From Metallyticus violacea (lineage: Eukaryota; Arthropoda; Insecta; Mantodea; Metallyticidae): a stretch of DNA of 64,000 nt. This document shows, piece after piece, positions 1 to 11,699 of this stretch. Below the pieces are notes generated by a model. It was not told where the DNA came from. It did not search any database and saw only the letters and a list, made by a program, of their open reading frames with translations. The translations under genes were made by a program, and so were the position numbers. Position 1 is the first letter of the stretch, and each line of letters starts with the position of its first letter. The stretch is taken from assembly GCA_030762175.1 (NCBI GenBank), contig CM060831.1, forward strand, positions 32,523,501 to 32,587,500. Reading direction: 5' to 3'.

Positions 1-789
1 TTACATTTGTCATAAGTAATATTACGAGAGGGTCTGAGATTGCCGATAAATTCACGAACGTAGTGAGTCTGGAAAGCTCAGACCCTCGAGTGATATTTAT
101 TAGGATATTTCACGAATAAAATAAGAATGTAAATATAACTCCTCTAAACTTATCTGATAAAATTGTCATAACTGTATATTTATGTTATGAATAATTAACC
201 TTTTCAAGCCTTCTAGCAAAAGACGAATGCCGATTGTAAGTAATGCCAATAGAAAAGAACCAAATACGAGTTTAGGACTATTTCATGAATCGAATAAGAT
301 TAAAAACAATATGCATTTGAAATTTGCGCACAGAATATTAATGCTTGTATGTCTTATGAATACCTCTATTTTGCGTAATGATTGCCGATTGTCCATGCTT
401 TTGTTACTATCAATAACTCCCACTGCCTCTACCAAAAGTGGTCAGTGATGCGTGTTCAGGAATGATATAGTGAGGTATAGAGTTGGCTACCTGACCACAA
501 GACAAATGCACGTCGCGTGATAAGCGGATTTGATCATTCCCCCCATAATTTTACTCCATAATCCGGCTGTGATCGGTCAGAATTAAAAATTTGGTTTCGT
601 TTCATTGATCGATTTTAAGATGACGTCACATGAGTGAAATAGTCAACATAATTGCATGAAACGTTAATATACGAGGCTAAGTCGGTAAGTTACCGACCTA
701 ACCATTTTCTAGGTATGATAAAGGCAAAAACTATATTTCACTTTCCAATATAGTTACCCTTCATTGCAATACTCCTCTCACATCTTTGA
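1..789. other. Unannotated AT-rich DNA
   Basis: I see no recognisable coding, RNA or repeat feature here. The short open frame at 227-448 has no motif I recognise and is treated as chance. Confidence 0.4.
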
Positions 790-1751
790 ATTAACATTTT
801 AACTCCCCCTCCCATTGGTCAGAAGTCTTATCTGCAAAATTGACATAAAAATCATCCATCATTTCTTCGTTACACTTAAAATTTCCTTCCTCGAAGGTTC
901 TTCTTGAGTTATGAGAAGAGGAAATAGCCACTGGGAGCTAGATCTGGTCTATAGGGTGGATGGTCGATCTCCTTGAAGCCACATTTCTTCACAGCTGCCT
1001 TTGCAACAAGAGCAATGTGCACAGGGGCGTTGTCATCATCACTCAGCTTTCCTTGCCTTTTCTCTTTGATGGAAGCACGTAGTCTGTGCATTAGGCCAGC
1101 AAAGTACTTCCCATTTACTGTGGTGTTCCTATCCTTGAAGTCAATGAAGAGTATTCCTTCACAATCCCAAAAGATTGTGGCCATGATCTTCTTGGTTACT
1201 GAGTGATCTTGACCTTTAGAGGCGGTGCTTCGCCAGGTTTACGCCACTCCAGTGATTCTCTTTTGGACAAGGGATCATAGAGAGAACCATAGTTTCATTT
1301 TCTGTAACAATGGTTTGCAGAACTTCTCTCTCGTTACCAAGGCAGTTTTCCAAAAATTCCTGACAACAGATGACTCGTTGCTGCTTTTGGACTGAGGAAA
1401 AAAATCTAGGCACCCATCTTGCACTAATCTTATTCATTTTTAAATGTTCATGAATAATTCGAGAGACTGTTGTTTTAGAAAGGTCCAACCTTGCTGCTAT
1501 TTCTTTAACTTTGAGGTGTTCCATAATTTCTCCTTCCACAAGAGCGATGTTTTCAGGAATGAGCACCTCCAAGGGTCGATCTGCACGCTCTTTGTCTTCA
1601 GTGCTTTCTTGACCCATTCGAAAAAGTTTGACCCATTATTTTATGGTAGAATATGAGGGGGATGCTTCCCCAAATACATCGTCCAATCGCTGTTTAATTT
1701 CATTTGGAGTAGTCCTTTTGTGAATAACTTAATAACAGCTCGATACCCCAT
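790..1751 (-). pseudogene. Mariner (IS630-Tc1-mariner, DD34D) transposase relic A
   Basis: This is a decayed cut-and-paste transposase read on the minus strand. The N-terminus starts at the ATG ending at 1751 (MGYRAVIK). It continues through a first helix-turn-helix segment (EIKQRLDDVFGEASPSYSTIK) and the linker GQESTEDKERADRPLE to a second helix-turn-helix (IAARLDLSKTTVSRIIHEHL). The catalytic half at 909-1184 has DNAPVH and HPPYRPDLAPSGYFLF, with the DNAPVH aspartate and the following key position separated by 34 residues as in mariners. Two catalytic aspartates are lost: the first lies in TENETM and the third is glycine (PSGY). A stop and a frameshift separate the halves near 1200, and the C-terminal tail continues in other frames to about 790. 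The family call is firm; inactivity is inferred from the lesions. Confidence 0.85.
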
Positions 1752-1859
1752 TTTGAATATGCCACAATCTTCTACATTTAGCGTGCTTTATGCAAATATA
1801 TCTGAACAACTGAACACAGCTGAGCGGAAGTTACAGTGCAATTATTTACTTAACAGATG

Positions 1860-2304
1860 AGGTATGAAACCAGATAAGGCTTTTGTGAAGGCGATAGTCT
1901 TTATCTGCGAGGCCGGAAACTTATGTACTTACCCTCGTACATTCTTCTTTAATCTGAAGATCAGTCTGTAGCCTATATAAAATATAAAAAGTTTTTTTAC
2001 ATGTTTTAAAGGCGATAAAAATCCCTGCATTTGTACTAAACACATATTAATTATACAGGTTCATGTTTTATATTGAGATGTTACCATTATGATAAAGAAA
2101 TGATTATTCTGAAAACTTCGAACTTTTGGAAATAATTTTGTAAATGCTTTTTAGATGCAAGTTTAATAATGGACAATTATATAATAAATACTTTCAGTAT
2201 TTCTAACATATAGAAATACTATTTTATAAAATGTACAGGTGTAAAACATTGCTCATTTAAATTTTAATTTTAATTGTTCTGATAGAAAAGGAAAATGAAA
2301 ATAT
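1860..2304. other. AT-rich spacer between two mariner relics
   Basis: No recognisable feature. It may hold the untranslated end and inverted repeat of mariner relic A, but I could not pair the ends by eye. Confidence 0.35.
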
Positions 2305-2339
2305 TTAAATATATACATTTTTAGTGTCAGGCATAAGTA

Positions 2340-2810
2340 TTACCTTAAGAGGTCCGAATAAATGTAGTGACATGGTGACAAATCGGGGCTGTAAGAGGGA
2401 TGTTCCAGAACTAAGCGGTAATAAAAGCGATGTGAGAATCTTACATTGTCGTGGAGAAGCAAGACCGAACCAAAAGGATGCTTTAACCTTTTCCAAGAGC
2501 TCACAGTAGTATGCAACATTCCCTACCCTTTGTTCGTGAAGGAAATCGAAGTGCATAATACCTCGAGCACCCCAAAAAAAACGGCTGCAGGAACTTTGCC
2601 AGCAAATGGATTTTTGCCTTCGCTGGAGCAGTTTCATCTTTCGAACGCCATTACGTACTGGACCGTTTAGTTTCTGGAGTGAAATGGTGCACCCAAGATT
2701 CATCACCCATGAGAATGAGGATGAAAAATGGGCTTTTCTCTGCTGCATGAAGACCCAAAAGCCTCAGAGATCTAAACGTTTATATCTTTTGGTACTGCGT
2801 TCTAAATTCT
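2340..2810 (-). pseudogene. Mariner transposase relic B (catalytic half only)
   Basis: A second, different mariner on the same strand as relic A. It reads GDESWVHHFTPETK, with the first catalytic aspartate kept. Then come FFWGARGIMHFDFLHEQR and VAYYCELLEKVKASF, typical of the mariner core. After a frameshift it reads HPSYSPDLSPC, where the third aspartate is expected immediately afterwards, and then LHLFGPLK in another frame. No N-terminal helix-turn-helix is visible upstream, so the relic is 5' truncated. Its sequence differs enough from relic A to be a separate lineage. At least two frameshifts make it non-functional. Confidence 0.8.
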
Positions 2811-4140
2811 GAATGCGCATCGTAAAGCAGCTTTTAGCTATCGTAACTCTTTATGAGTTATATTATCTGCACACTTCGATAGTTTATAGTACTCCCTGAA
2901 CTAATTTCATAATGTTCGTCGGACTTGTTCATGTCCGCGAATGAGTAAAATACTCTCAGGCCTTCACCAAAGACTACTATTTTGAGCATAAACCCGCTGC
3001 CTTGCTTCCACCTGGAGTTCGATTTGGATGAATTCTGTTCAAAAAGAACTAACACCACCGATGTTATATCATACATCAATGCACCGATATTCACCTGGAT
3101 CCAATATCCAATACGAAATACTACATAGGTTATTTAAGAGAGGCACTTCCACAGAAAAATATCGTAAGCTGTTTTATGAATTTCTAGATAACTACAGGAT
3201 GGGTCTAAGACTGCCAATGAAGCAGGTTTTGCTTTTATTGCTAATAACCGAACCCGAAAGTTCAGGTATTTATTTTGGTTAAAATAGGCGGGCAAAAAGG
3301 CACTTAAAATACTGAAAATAGGCAGAAATATAATTAAAATAAGCATTTATTAAAAGCGAAAATAGAGAGCAATATCATTATTAATGAAAATATGCATTTA
3401 ACACACTTAATACTTTCTTTATCGCACAATTTAAGTACACACACCTTTCTTGGATACAACAATAAGAAAATGTTATTTCAAGGTATCAACTGTCATAGTC
3501 AGTCGCTTGTCAGAGAGAACATTTCTACTTCCATTGAAGCCATTGGAACATATTTTAACCCAGTTATTTCGGAAGAATTCATACCAGCTACATTCACCCT
3601 TCAGGACATCATGGAAATGTCGATCAAGACAAAGTAAAGTAGTTTTGAGTAGTCCTGGCAAATGAGAAAAATATGTGTTGTGTGGTTTCTGGTCGAGTTC
3701 ATTTTATGTTTATGCGTTTATAGGGAATCAGGTTAGCATCTCTTTTACTTCGGCATCGAACACATTGTAGGGACGGTTTATTGCACAGCTGTATCTCTGT
3801 CATCTTTCTCGCTTGCAACTGTTTGTTACCTTTATGCAGCTGAGAAGTTATCCCTACCACAAATTTCCTAGAATTGTTTTGCGTAGATCGATATAAAGCC
3901 ATTCGCCAGGACTATTCCAAAACTACAGTATAGATTTTGCTATTTAAAGAGCTAAGGTTAATGGGTCGAGGAGGAAGTTTTTGATTGCTTGAAAAGAAAT
4001 AAATGTATAGCAAGATTCTCAATATATATTTTTGTGAGGCGAACATGTCATTTAATTTTATACATTTTTTCATTTCGATATATTGATATTTTATGTGCTC
4101 TTTGAAATGCGTAAATAATCGCAGAAAAAGCATAACGAGA
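2811..4140. other. Unannotated DNA
   Basis: Moderately AT-rich, with several short open frames that match nothing I recognise. I see no repeat or RNA feature. Confidence 0.35.
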
Positions 4141-4149
4141 TCCAAAACA

Positions 4150-4240
4150 GGAAAAAAAGCAAAACAAAAAACAAAACAAAACAAAACAAAAACAAAAAAA
4201 CAAACAAAAAACAAAACAAAAAACAAAACAAACAAAAACT
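4150..4240. repeat. (CAAAA)n-like simple repeat
   Basis: About 90 bases of A-rich sequence made of variable CAAAA and CAAAAAA units. The open frame across it on the minus strand is low complexity (phenylalanine, valine, leucine) and is not a gene. Confidence 0.85.
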
Positions 4241-4689
4241 TTTAAACTTTAAAATAGGCAATGGAAACCAAAAAAAGGTAAAATAAAACTGGCACGACCG
4301 ACAGAAAACATTTTCATTTCTATCTGACTCTTAAATATGTCCACTCAGATAGGAAAGGCATTTCGTGTAACTTTCGGGCTCTACTAACTCCTTCATGTAT
4401 AAATACCATCATATTACCTCTATATTTAATGCAGAATTATTTGCCATTTATCAGTCTCTTAAACAAATTCAATGGGCGGAATGGCAAGTTAGCTAAATCC
4501 GCAATTTTACATTCTCCAGAGACCGTTGTTGAGTCTGCATCGTCAGATATCAAACCTCTCTTATGGAAATGTACTCTTCAAGACTAGTATCATATCTGGC
4601 AGTTCTGTCGAGCAAAACTACATGAAAGATCTTCCTGTAATCAGGGATACTTCATCCCTCAAAACAGGGCTTCTAGAATGTGTTCTTAA

Positions 4690-5185
4690 GCTCGCAAGGG
4701 GTTTTGCTTATCGGCAGCTGGACATACCACAGCTGGCTGCATCAGTACGCCGACACGATCATTTTGACGGAACCACACCTCGTCTAAAAGGAACACAAGC
4801 TCTGGGTCTAATTCTTCAGTTACTGGTGAAAGAAACCACTTACTATAACGCACACTTGTCTTGGGATAACTTGTCGTAGACAATGGGCGCGTACTTTTGT
4901 AAGGTATTAGAGTTTTAACAATTTTGTTGCCATGTGTTCAGAAGACATCGAAACCAAAACTTGTGCTAATTTCGGTAGTGCTTTTGTTGGCGAACATTCA
5001 AGGTTTGCGCCAATTTCCTCTAATTTGTTTTCTGTTAAAACAGTACGTCTTTGCGTGTTTTTTTGTTTTGCGCTAAATCAGTAGTATTAAATTTATTCAC
5101 AATATTTGTATCGTAGTTCTGGAAGGAGACAATTGCCCAGGGAACTTCCAAATGCATTTCTTACGAACATAACGGGCTGATTCCT
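4690..5185 (-). pseudogene. DUF4817-type transposase relic 1 (N-terminal and early catalytic part)
   Basis: Minus-strand relic of an IS630/mariner-related transposase group common in arthropods, whose N-terminus is called DUF4817. From 5185 leftwards it reads SARYVRKK, then NYDTNIVNKFNTT, then the second helix-turn-helix region VLTENKLEEIGANLERSP with KALPKLAQ. After a frameshift it gives LLPYKSTRPLST and then ELVFLLDEVWF, the first catalytic-aspartate block (usually DE-W/S-WF), ending near NPLRA. Left of 4690 the expected catalytic continuation is not recognisable. Stops and at least two frameshifts are present. Family assignment rests on remembered motif order, not on a search. Confidence 0.65.
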
Positions 5186-5189
5186 ATTA

Positions 5190-7120
5190 ATAATAACAAT
5201 TACACACACTGGTGACTGCTCGAAAGTTCAAGGGGGCCTGAATGGGGAGTGGAGCCTGCCTCCGCTGAAACGCAAAATCCCGTGCGAGTAGAAAGGACAT
5301 ATTCCGAAAAATTATAGCTCAATTGCTGATTGATCATTACTTTTTTAGCCATATTAACCTTCGCGACATGGCTTCTCTGTGTGGCCATTGGCAGGTGCTG
5401 CTCACTGTGAAACATGTATTGTGTTTTCTTATATTTTTTACGACACAAGTAGCAGTTGCCTAGTACTTTATGTAAATTACTTGGTAATGATCCTGCAGAA
5501 TTAAATAGGACCCTAAAATTTATTCATGTCAGCCCTTATAGAGGCCGTTTAAATGTTCATGTTTTATTGGTATGTAACTCTTTTAATTTTTCTACGATTT
5601 ATTATTTCTAGATCTATATTTTGCTTTGATGATTAACCATTTGCTTGAAAATTTTGGGAACTAATGACCTTTGATATTGAGGCGCCCTTAAACTTAAAAC
5701 AGACATATACGTACATACATCTTCACCAAACAGCCTATAATCTTTAGTCCTTCACGCATTTTGATAGCTATCATATAAACAATTGCAGAATCATGTACGA
5801 ATCCTACATAGAAACCTTTAAAATAAAATATAGTGTTTAAATTATAAAGGAAACAATTTGGGTTGGCTAAGACCTTCTTAAAGAAAACACACCTTGAAAG
5901 ATTCTATTTGTGATTTTAGGTTTTCGAGGCTTGAAAAATGCATGGTAAAGCATTAGCAAGCTACCCATTTAAATTAATTGAGCTTATGCATGTAACCAGT
6001 CCGAAAAGTGCTTAGCACACTTCGTAGAAAGTTTTGTTTTACTATCGAAACAAACTTGTAGGATGTATACACAACGATTAGATCATTAAACCCTATTACG
6101 ATGCATACTAACATTTTAGGTTAGATAATTCTCTGTTTCACGCTCTCTCTTTCATTTTACTTACTTCCGCTAAAACCGCTTCCGCCCATTGGTCCTTGAA
6201 CAGAGCCCTTCCTGACAATCTCTTGCATTATATAGTAGTAAGTGTGCACCAAAAGCAAGAGTTTTGATGAACCTTAAGTGATGTTCTAAGTCGTCGGAAA
6301 GTAGAGTAATTTTGTGACATAGTGGGAAGAAAGAGTAGATGCTATCTCCAAAGTTTGTGACGTCAGCCAGGAACAAACTGGGTAGTGTAGTTTGGATGGG
6401 AAGGTGTAAGGTGTAACCTGTAATCAATATGGGGTTCAGAAGTTTTAATTGCTTCTGAATAAGCAAAATGAGTGATAAAAGGTAAAGAATTGTTTTTGCA
6501 TTGACTTTCATAGCCTATATTCTCTAGAATTTACATATTCGTATTTGGATTTATTTTAAAACGAAAGAATGTGTTTTCTTCAGTTAAACTTCTTAATTGC
6601 GGTTGTAGTTGTATTAAGGGCCCCATAGTCCCTTTTGGCGGAGAATGTCAAGTAGATTCATTGTTATACCCACAACATTTTGAATTGTAACAGTGGTACA
6701 TTCATTTCTTTGGTAATGTGTTACGTGCCTTTTATGTGTATGTCAAACTTCTTCATTGTTGAGTATCGTTATTATGTTGTAAAGCATCGAATTCAATAAA
6801 AGTTAAATCTCTTAATAGGAATAATTGGAAAATAACACATAAAAATAAGCAGGAAGGCCGAATGGACAAATATATATTTCTATGTAGGGAATAAGAGTTC
6901 AAGATAAAACTTTCAAATTCATAACAAAATGTGTCTACCTGTGATCGATCAAAGAAAACGTTTTGGTTCGTTCTGGAGTGAGAAATATAAAGACTTCAAG
7001 ATACACATTTAAAGTGATGTTTATAGAAACAGAATCAGCAAGATACAGTGTGAGATGTGGGAAGATATAATACATCGAACCTTCTCGATCAATTTGCTTC
7101 ACACTTCTACCAAGAAAATT
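5190..7120. other. Unannotated DNA with one 113-codon open frame
   Basis: No TE or gene is recognised. The minus-strand frame at 6170-6511 begins MKVNAKTILYLLSLILLI, which resembles a signal peptide, but it continues without any family motif, splice context or repeat. I regard it as probable chance and give it no function. Confidence 0.3.
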
Positions 7121-7135
7121 AGAGTAATATCGGGA

Positions 7136-7157
7136 AAAAAAAAAAAAAAAAAAAAAA
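7136..7157. repeat. Poly(A) tract
   Basis: An uninterrupted run of about 22 A. It may be a retroposon tail, but no SINE or LINE body abuts it. Confidence 0.8.
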
Positions 7158-7560
7158 CCCGAAGGAAAAAAATGCAGAGAGATTATTGGGAAACTCACAC
7201 ATTTTCCCAATAAACTTGAAGGTGTAATTTGACACATCTCAAAGGCCTTTCTCGCCACTCAGAATAAGAATAACAGGCTATAATTTGAAAATTCTGATTT
7301 TATAATGAGGGAACTCTACAATACCTTTTCAATGTGTTTTGAACAGCAGATATTGAAAATGACTGACAATACTCACTTCAAATTTCAAAATGTATATAGA
7401 ATATTATTTTATTTGGAAAACATGTTACCGGTTCAAAATGCTCAACGTTTTTGTTAATACCTTTCAATATTTATTTACAAACTTATTTAATATCTAAATG
7501 CAATTGAGCCCTCTTCCACCTTATTGTATGTTAAGGCTATAGTTTTACACTATAATACAC

Positions 7561-7835
7561 TTTTTTTTTCGAATAGTGTTTAACGCCCGTTTTAACTACT
7601 GAAGCACCACAGGTAGTGGACACTGATGATACATGAGATGAAATGGTAAACTGGGATTTTTTTAAAATTAGAAAGCGTTCCAGGCCTAAATTTAGGGTAC
7701 CTCCCCGGCATTTGCCATTTATGAGGACTGAGGAAAACCTGAAAAAAAACCAGTCAGGGAAGACGGTGGGAATCGAACTCCAGACCTCTCGTTCACGAGT
7801 TCACGCCTTAATGACCTCGACCACCCCTAGCGGTA
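7561..7835 (-). mobile_element. Ser/Leu-type tRNA SINE, copy 1
   Basis: Reading the minus strand from 7835, the tRNA-like head has box A (GGTCGAGGTCATTAAGGCG) and box B (GAGTTCGATTCCC). The body follows with the CTCAGTCCTCATAAATGGCAAATG and GGGGAGGTACCCTAAA blocks, and the 3' end reads GGGCGTTAAACACTA, next to a T run on the plus strand that corresponds to the A tail. Essentially full length. No convincing target duplication was found. Confidence 0.9.
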
Positions 7836-8099
7836 CAGAATATTAACAATAGTACAAACTTATAATAAAACGAAATAATATACGAAATAATATATTTTAT
7901 TATCTTTATTGCGCGGAAAATAATTAATTACTCATAAATCTAATAACAATTATAAATAAGTGTATTTTCCTATAAATTATAACTATAAATGGTAATTTTT
8001 ATAAACATTACAAACCAATTTTTATATTTAAATATGTTCTCTGTAAAATGCCCGTAACATGCATTACTTTTATTTATATATTTAAAACAATAAGTTAGG

Positions 8100-8357
8100 A
8101 TTAAAGAGCTTATCAATTTTCCAAAGTAGATCTCGGCAATGTATCGCCGCTGAGGGGCATCATTTTCAATGTTTATTATAACATAGGTGAGTGCTTATTA
8201 TAATCATTTTATGCTTTCAGTAAAAGTATAAATATTTAAAGAAACTTACTAACCTTATGCACGGTCACTCAATCTCTCCTTTTCCGGTAGCTACGATTGT
8301 ATTTTCCCTGCAAGCAGTCGGGCACATGTTGCTGGTACCTGAAATAAATTCACTGTA
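8100..8357 (+). mobile_element. Partial copy of the 39.2-kb inverted-repeat element (one end)
   Basis: The block containing CGCTGAGGGGCATCATTTT at about 8148, followed by the tail to TTCACTGTA at 8357, matches the reverse complement of 39184-39440 over its whole length with scattered differences. The inverted repeat at its right end is degraded. The opposite end is missing or unrecognisable. Confidence 0.6.
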
Positions 8358-8359
8358 AT

Positions 8360-9890
8360 ATCCTGTGCAAGTACCAACTATATTTAACCTAAGGCTGGTG
8401 TGGAAAGTAGACAAAATGGTGGATATGTGGCTGGTATGTAAATTTCTCAAGTTATTAATTTGCAGTGTTCTGATTTATTACAGTGGTTTATGGGTGAAAG
8501 TAAATGAACAGTACCGTGTTACCTCTTCTGTTTTTTTATTAATTTAATATCGATTTAGTGAAACCAGACCGTAAATTTGTGTAATAGAAACAGTTTAATA
8601 AAAAATGAGTTGCTCTTGTATATCTGAATTATGGCAATGCACTCATTATCCCATATTTACATTTCCTAAATAGCAGTAATTAGAGGAGAAGTGAAAAGTG
8701 TGTACACCATGTAAGTTATGAAGTTAATGATGAAACTGTAATGTGTATTAAACATTTCTTACTAAAATTTGTGGTTAGGAAGGACACTTTCTTTGTGTAA
8801 TTTTCCTTGATCTATAGCTTATGTGACAGTGAGGGTTAATGAAAAAGAAAGATCCGGAAGAATTTATGAAGCAGGTTTTGGAGCGAGATGAAGATGAGGA
8901 GGATATCATGTTTAGTTTTGTTCCTGGAGCATTCAGTAAGTTCGCGGAGCAGTCACCGAGACTTATGCACATAAGAATTTGTCATTTACAATTACCTCAG
9001 TAGCACACATTCTACATTTACAAAAAAGTACATCTACATAAATAATTAAAATAGAAATTAAAAAATAACTCCTAGAAAAACTCAGTCAAAACAACAAGAA
9101 CCAGAGAAGCAGAAACAATCACATAAATTTTACTATATGCATTGATATAAAATTATGCAATGTTTTTAACTCAGTATATATTGGTTTATAGAATAATCAG
9201 CCTTATACACATTTAAAGGATTTACCACTGTTTATTAATATTTTTAGGCTAGAGGGAAGGGTCTTTTGTATTAAACATGTTTCGACATCTTTGCAAGTGA
9301 AATTAAGGTAAGATAGGTATTCCCGTTTGTAACTATTACCAAGGAAGACTATGTCCTTTCCCTTACAATAAACGATTATAAATATGATGCTATCGCCAAC
9401 ATGTCGATTAGTTTTAAGGTGTTCAGTTATTACGAGGTAACTTTTTTTTATAAATAGTGCTTACCTGTGGAGAAGTCTATAATTCATATTATTTTATATT
9501 TCGTTTACGTATGAGAAATATTATTTTTAAACAATTTCAGATTCTTAAAAACCATCGAAATATTTTCTAATGAATAATGCCATCTTGTCAACACAGTACT
9601 GCATGAAATTCTATTGACTGCAATCGAGTCACTTCGGCCGCCATTTTTTACTGTAATAGGATCTGTAATCAGAGTCGTTCTTGCCTGTGCCAGTCATTAG
9701 TTTTTCTTCTCTCTCTTAGATGCATTGTAGTGTAGCAGTGTTTGTTGTTAAGCATAGTCGTGTGCAATTTATTACACTGTGTAATACCGAAGTAATTTTA
9801 GCTTGTTAATCCCAGCAGCTACCTTGCTAAGACAATTCAGATTTTTTCCTACTTCACTTTACAGAAACTCGTAGTTTACCATTTATAGGA
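8360..9890. other. Unannotated AT-rich DNA
   Basis: No recognisable coding, RNA or repeat element. The short acidic frame around 8830-8950 has no partner motif. Confidence 0.35.
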
Positions 9891-9902
9891 TATCATAAGC
9901 TT

Positions 9903-10197
9903 TTTTTTTTTTTTTTTTTTTTTGAGTACTGTTTAACGTCCGTTTTTATTACTGAGGCACCACAGGCGGTGGGACACTGATGATACATGAGATGAAATGA
10001 TATATTGGGAAAGGATCTTTTTTAAGGAAGGAAACGTTCCAGGCCTAAGTGTATGGCACCTCCCTGGCATTTGCCAGTAATGAGGACTGAGGAAAACCTG
10101 GAAAAAACCTGTCAGGGAGGCGGTCCTGGTGAGATTCGAACCTCCAGACCTCCTGCTCACGAGTCCGCGCCTTAACGACCTCGGCCACCCGTGGCGG
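9903..10197 (-). mobile_element. Ser/Leu-type tRNA SINE, copy 2, with 12-bp target duplication
   Basis: Full-length copy on the minus strand: tRNA head at 10197-10110, body with the CTCAGTCCTCAT and GGAGGTGCCA blocks, 3' end at about 9925, and an A tail seen as a run of about 20 T at 9901-9923. It is flanked by the direct repeat TATCATAAGCTT at 9891-9902 and 10198-10209, showing target-primed retroposition. Head and body are well kept. Confidence 0.95.
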
Positions 10198-10209
10198 TAT
10201 CATAAGCTT

Positions 10210-10980
10210 AAATGACACTAATTCATGTTTATTCTTTATATCACACGTATTTTCGACTCAGAGATAAATACTATCTGTTCCATAAAGATCGCATTTCACG
10301 AGAAAGGCATAAAATTGGTTTCATTGCTGGAGGGTTTGAGAGACGAATATATAAAAATGGGGAAGAGGTAACTTGAATATAGAGATTAACTAACACAAGA
10401 CCAATTTTCCACTTCAGGCATGATTCATTGATTTAATTTTTTTTATCGAATGGGCCCTTTAGTGCGAACTGAGTGCTTAAAACAAGAGCAAGGGTTGGAA
10501 AAATATGAAAGAAGTTTATCATGTGTAAAACATTTATTTTGAATTTATGGATTCAGCATTCGTAAGGAGAACACGAGAAACTTACTCATTGCTGTTTGTT
10601 TTGTTTTTGTTATAGTTCTGCTGCACTAAGATTTGACATATCTCTATGACAACGATTTAGACAGTTTCTCTTTTTATATGCATTGTCTTCACATTAACTC
10701 CATAATGTGGTTGTAATAAAAGATTGTCACAAGATTAGATTTTTATTGGCTACTATTGGAGGCTGCAATATAAAAATACTCGATGATATTTCCATTTGTC
10801 ATAAAAGATAATCCAAAGGAAAACGGTTATGGAGTTATTTTAAGTTACCAATAATAGTTTCCATCTAGTCTCAGAACAAAGTATTATGTAGTATTTATTC
10901 ACATTGCATTTGGGTTTACACCGGATGGCAGTGACGAAATAATGAAATTGAAATATTTTCAACTTGTACTTAAAATTTTC
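10210..10980. other. Unannotated AT-rich DNA
   Basis: No recognisable feature. Confidence 0.35.
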
Positions 10981-10984
10981 ACAT

Positions 10985-11402
10985 AAAATCTAATTTTCAC
11001 TATAAATATATAAGTAAATTAAATACATATACATTTAATTTAATATGTTTCAAGCTTAACGAAAACATTTCATTGTAATTAAATGTCAACCTAATTAAAT
11101 CATGTCATTCTTATTAACCTCAGATTAATTATATACATGTCAATATAATTTAATACAAGCCAACTTAATAAATATATGTTAACATAATTTAATACCTGTT
11201 AATACAATAAAATACAGTCATAAAATTTAATACATTTTAACCTAATTCAATATATATTAGTATAATTTAATACATTTCAACCGAATTACACATAAACCTA
11301 ATTAAATACATGTAAACTAATTATATACATGTCGATATAGTTAAACACCTATCAACAAAATTTAATATCTATAAAACCAAATTAAATATATTTCAACTCA
11401 AT

Positions 11403-11449
<47 letters not shown>

Positions 11450-11690
11450 CAAATCAAACACTTTTCAAGCTAATAAAATACATTTCAAACCAATTAAAGT
11501 ATATAAACCGAATTAATTACATTTCAACATAATTCAATGCATGTCAACAAAATTTAACACATGCCAATCTATTTAACTCTTCATCTTAATTTAATGCATT
11601 TAAACCATATTTAATATATTTTAACCCAATTAAATACATTCAACCAAATTCAATGTATTTAAGCCTAATTAAATACATGTTAACCTATGA
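10985..11690. repeat. Degenerate ~20-bp AT-rich tandem array
   Basis: About 700 bases in which a loose unit resembling AATACATGTCAACCTAATTA recurs roughly every 18-22 bases with many substitutions. Fixed landmarks are TAATTTAATAC, ACATTTCAAC and ACCTAATTAAATAC. The array is interrupted by an (AT)n run at 11405-11446. No coding frame crosses it. It looks like an old minisatellite that has drifted. Confidence 0.75.
11405..11446. repeat. (AT)n microsatellite inside the AT-rich array
   Basis: About 20 uninterrupted AT dinucleotides. They probably expanded from the ATTAAATATATA variant of the surrounding unit. Confidence 0.95.
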
Positions 11691-11699
11691 ATAATGAAT

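Noticed and set aside
909..1751. Intact mariner transposase
   Set aside because: A frameshift, stops and loss of two catalytic aspartates rule out activity.
3912..4235. Hydrophobic 107-codon protein
   Set aside because: Encoded mainly by the (CAAAA)n-like repeat.
6170..6511. Secreted small protein with signal-like N-terminus
   Set aside because: A hydrophobic start is common by chance in AT-rich DNA, and nothing downstream supports a family or exon.
10985..11690. CRISPR-like array of short repeats
   Set aside because: Units are contiguous and degenerate with no unique spacers, and the DNA is eukaryotic.
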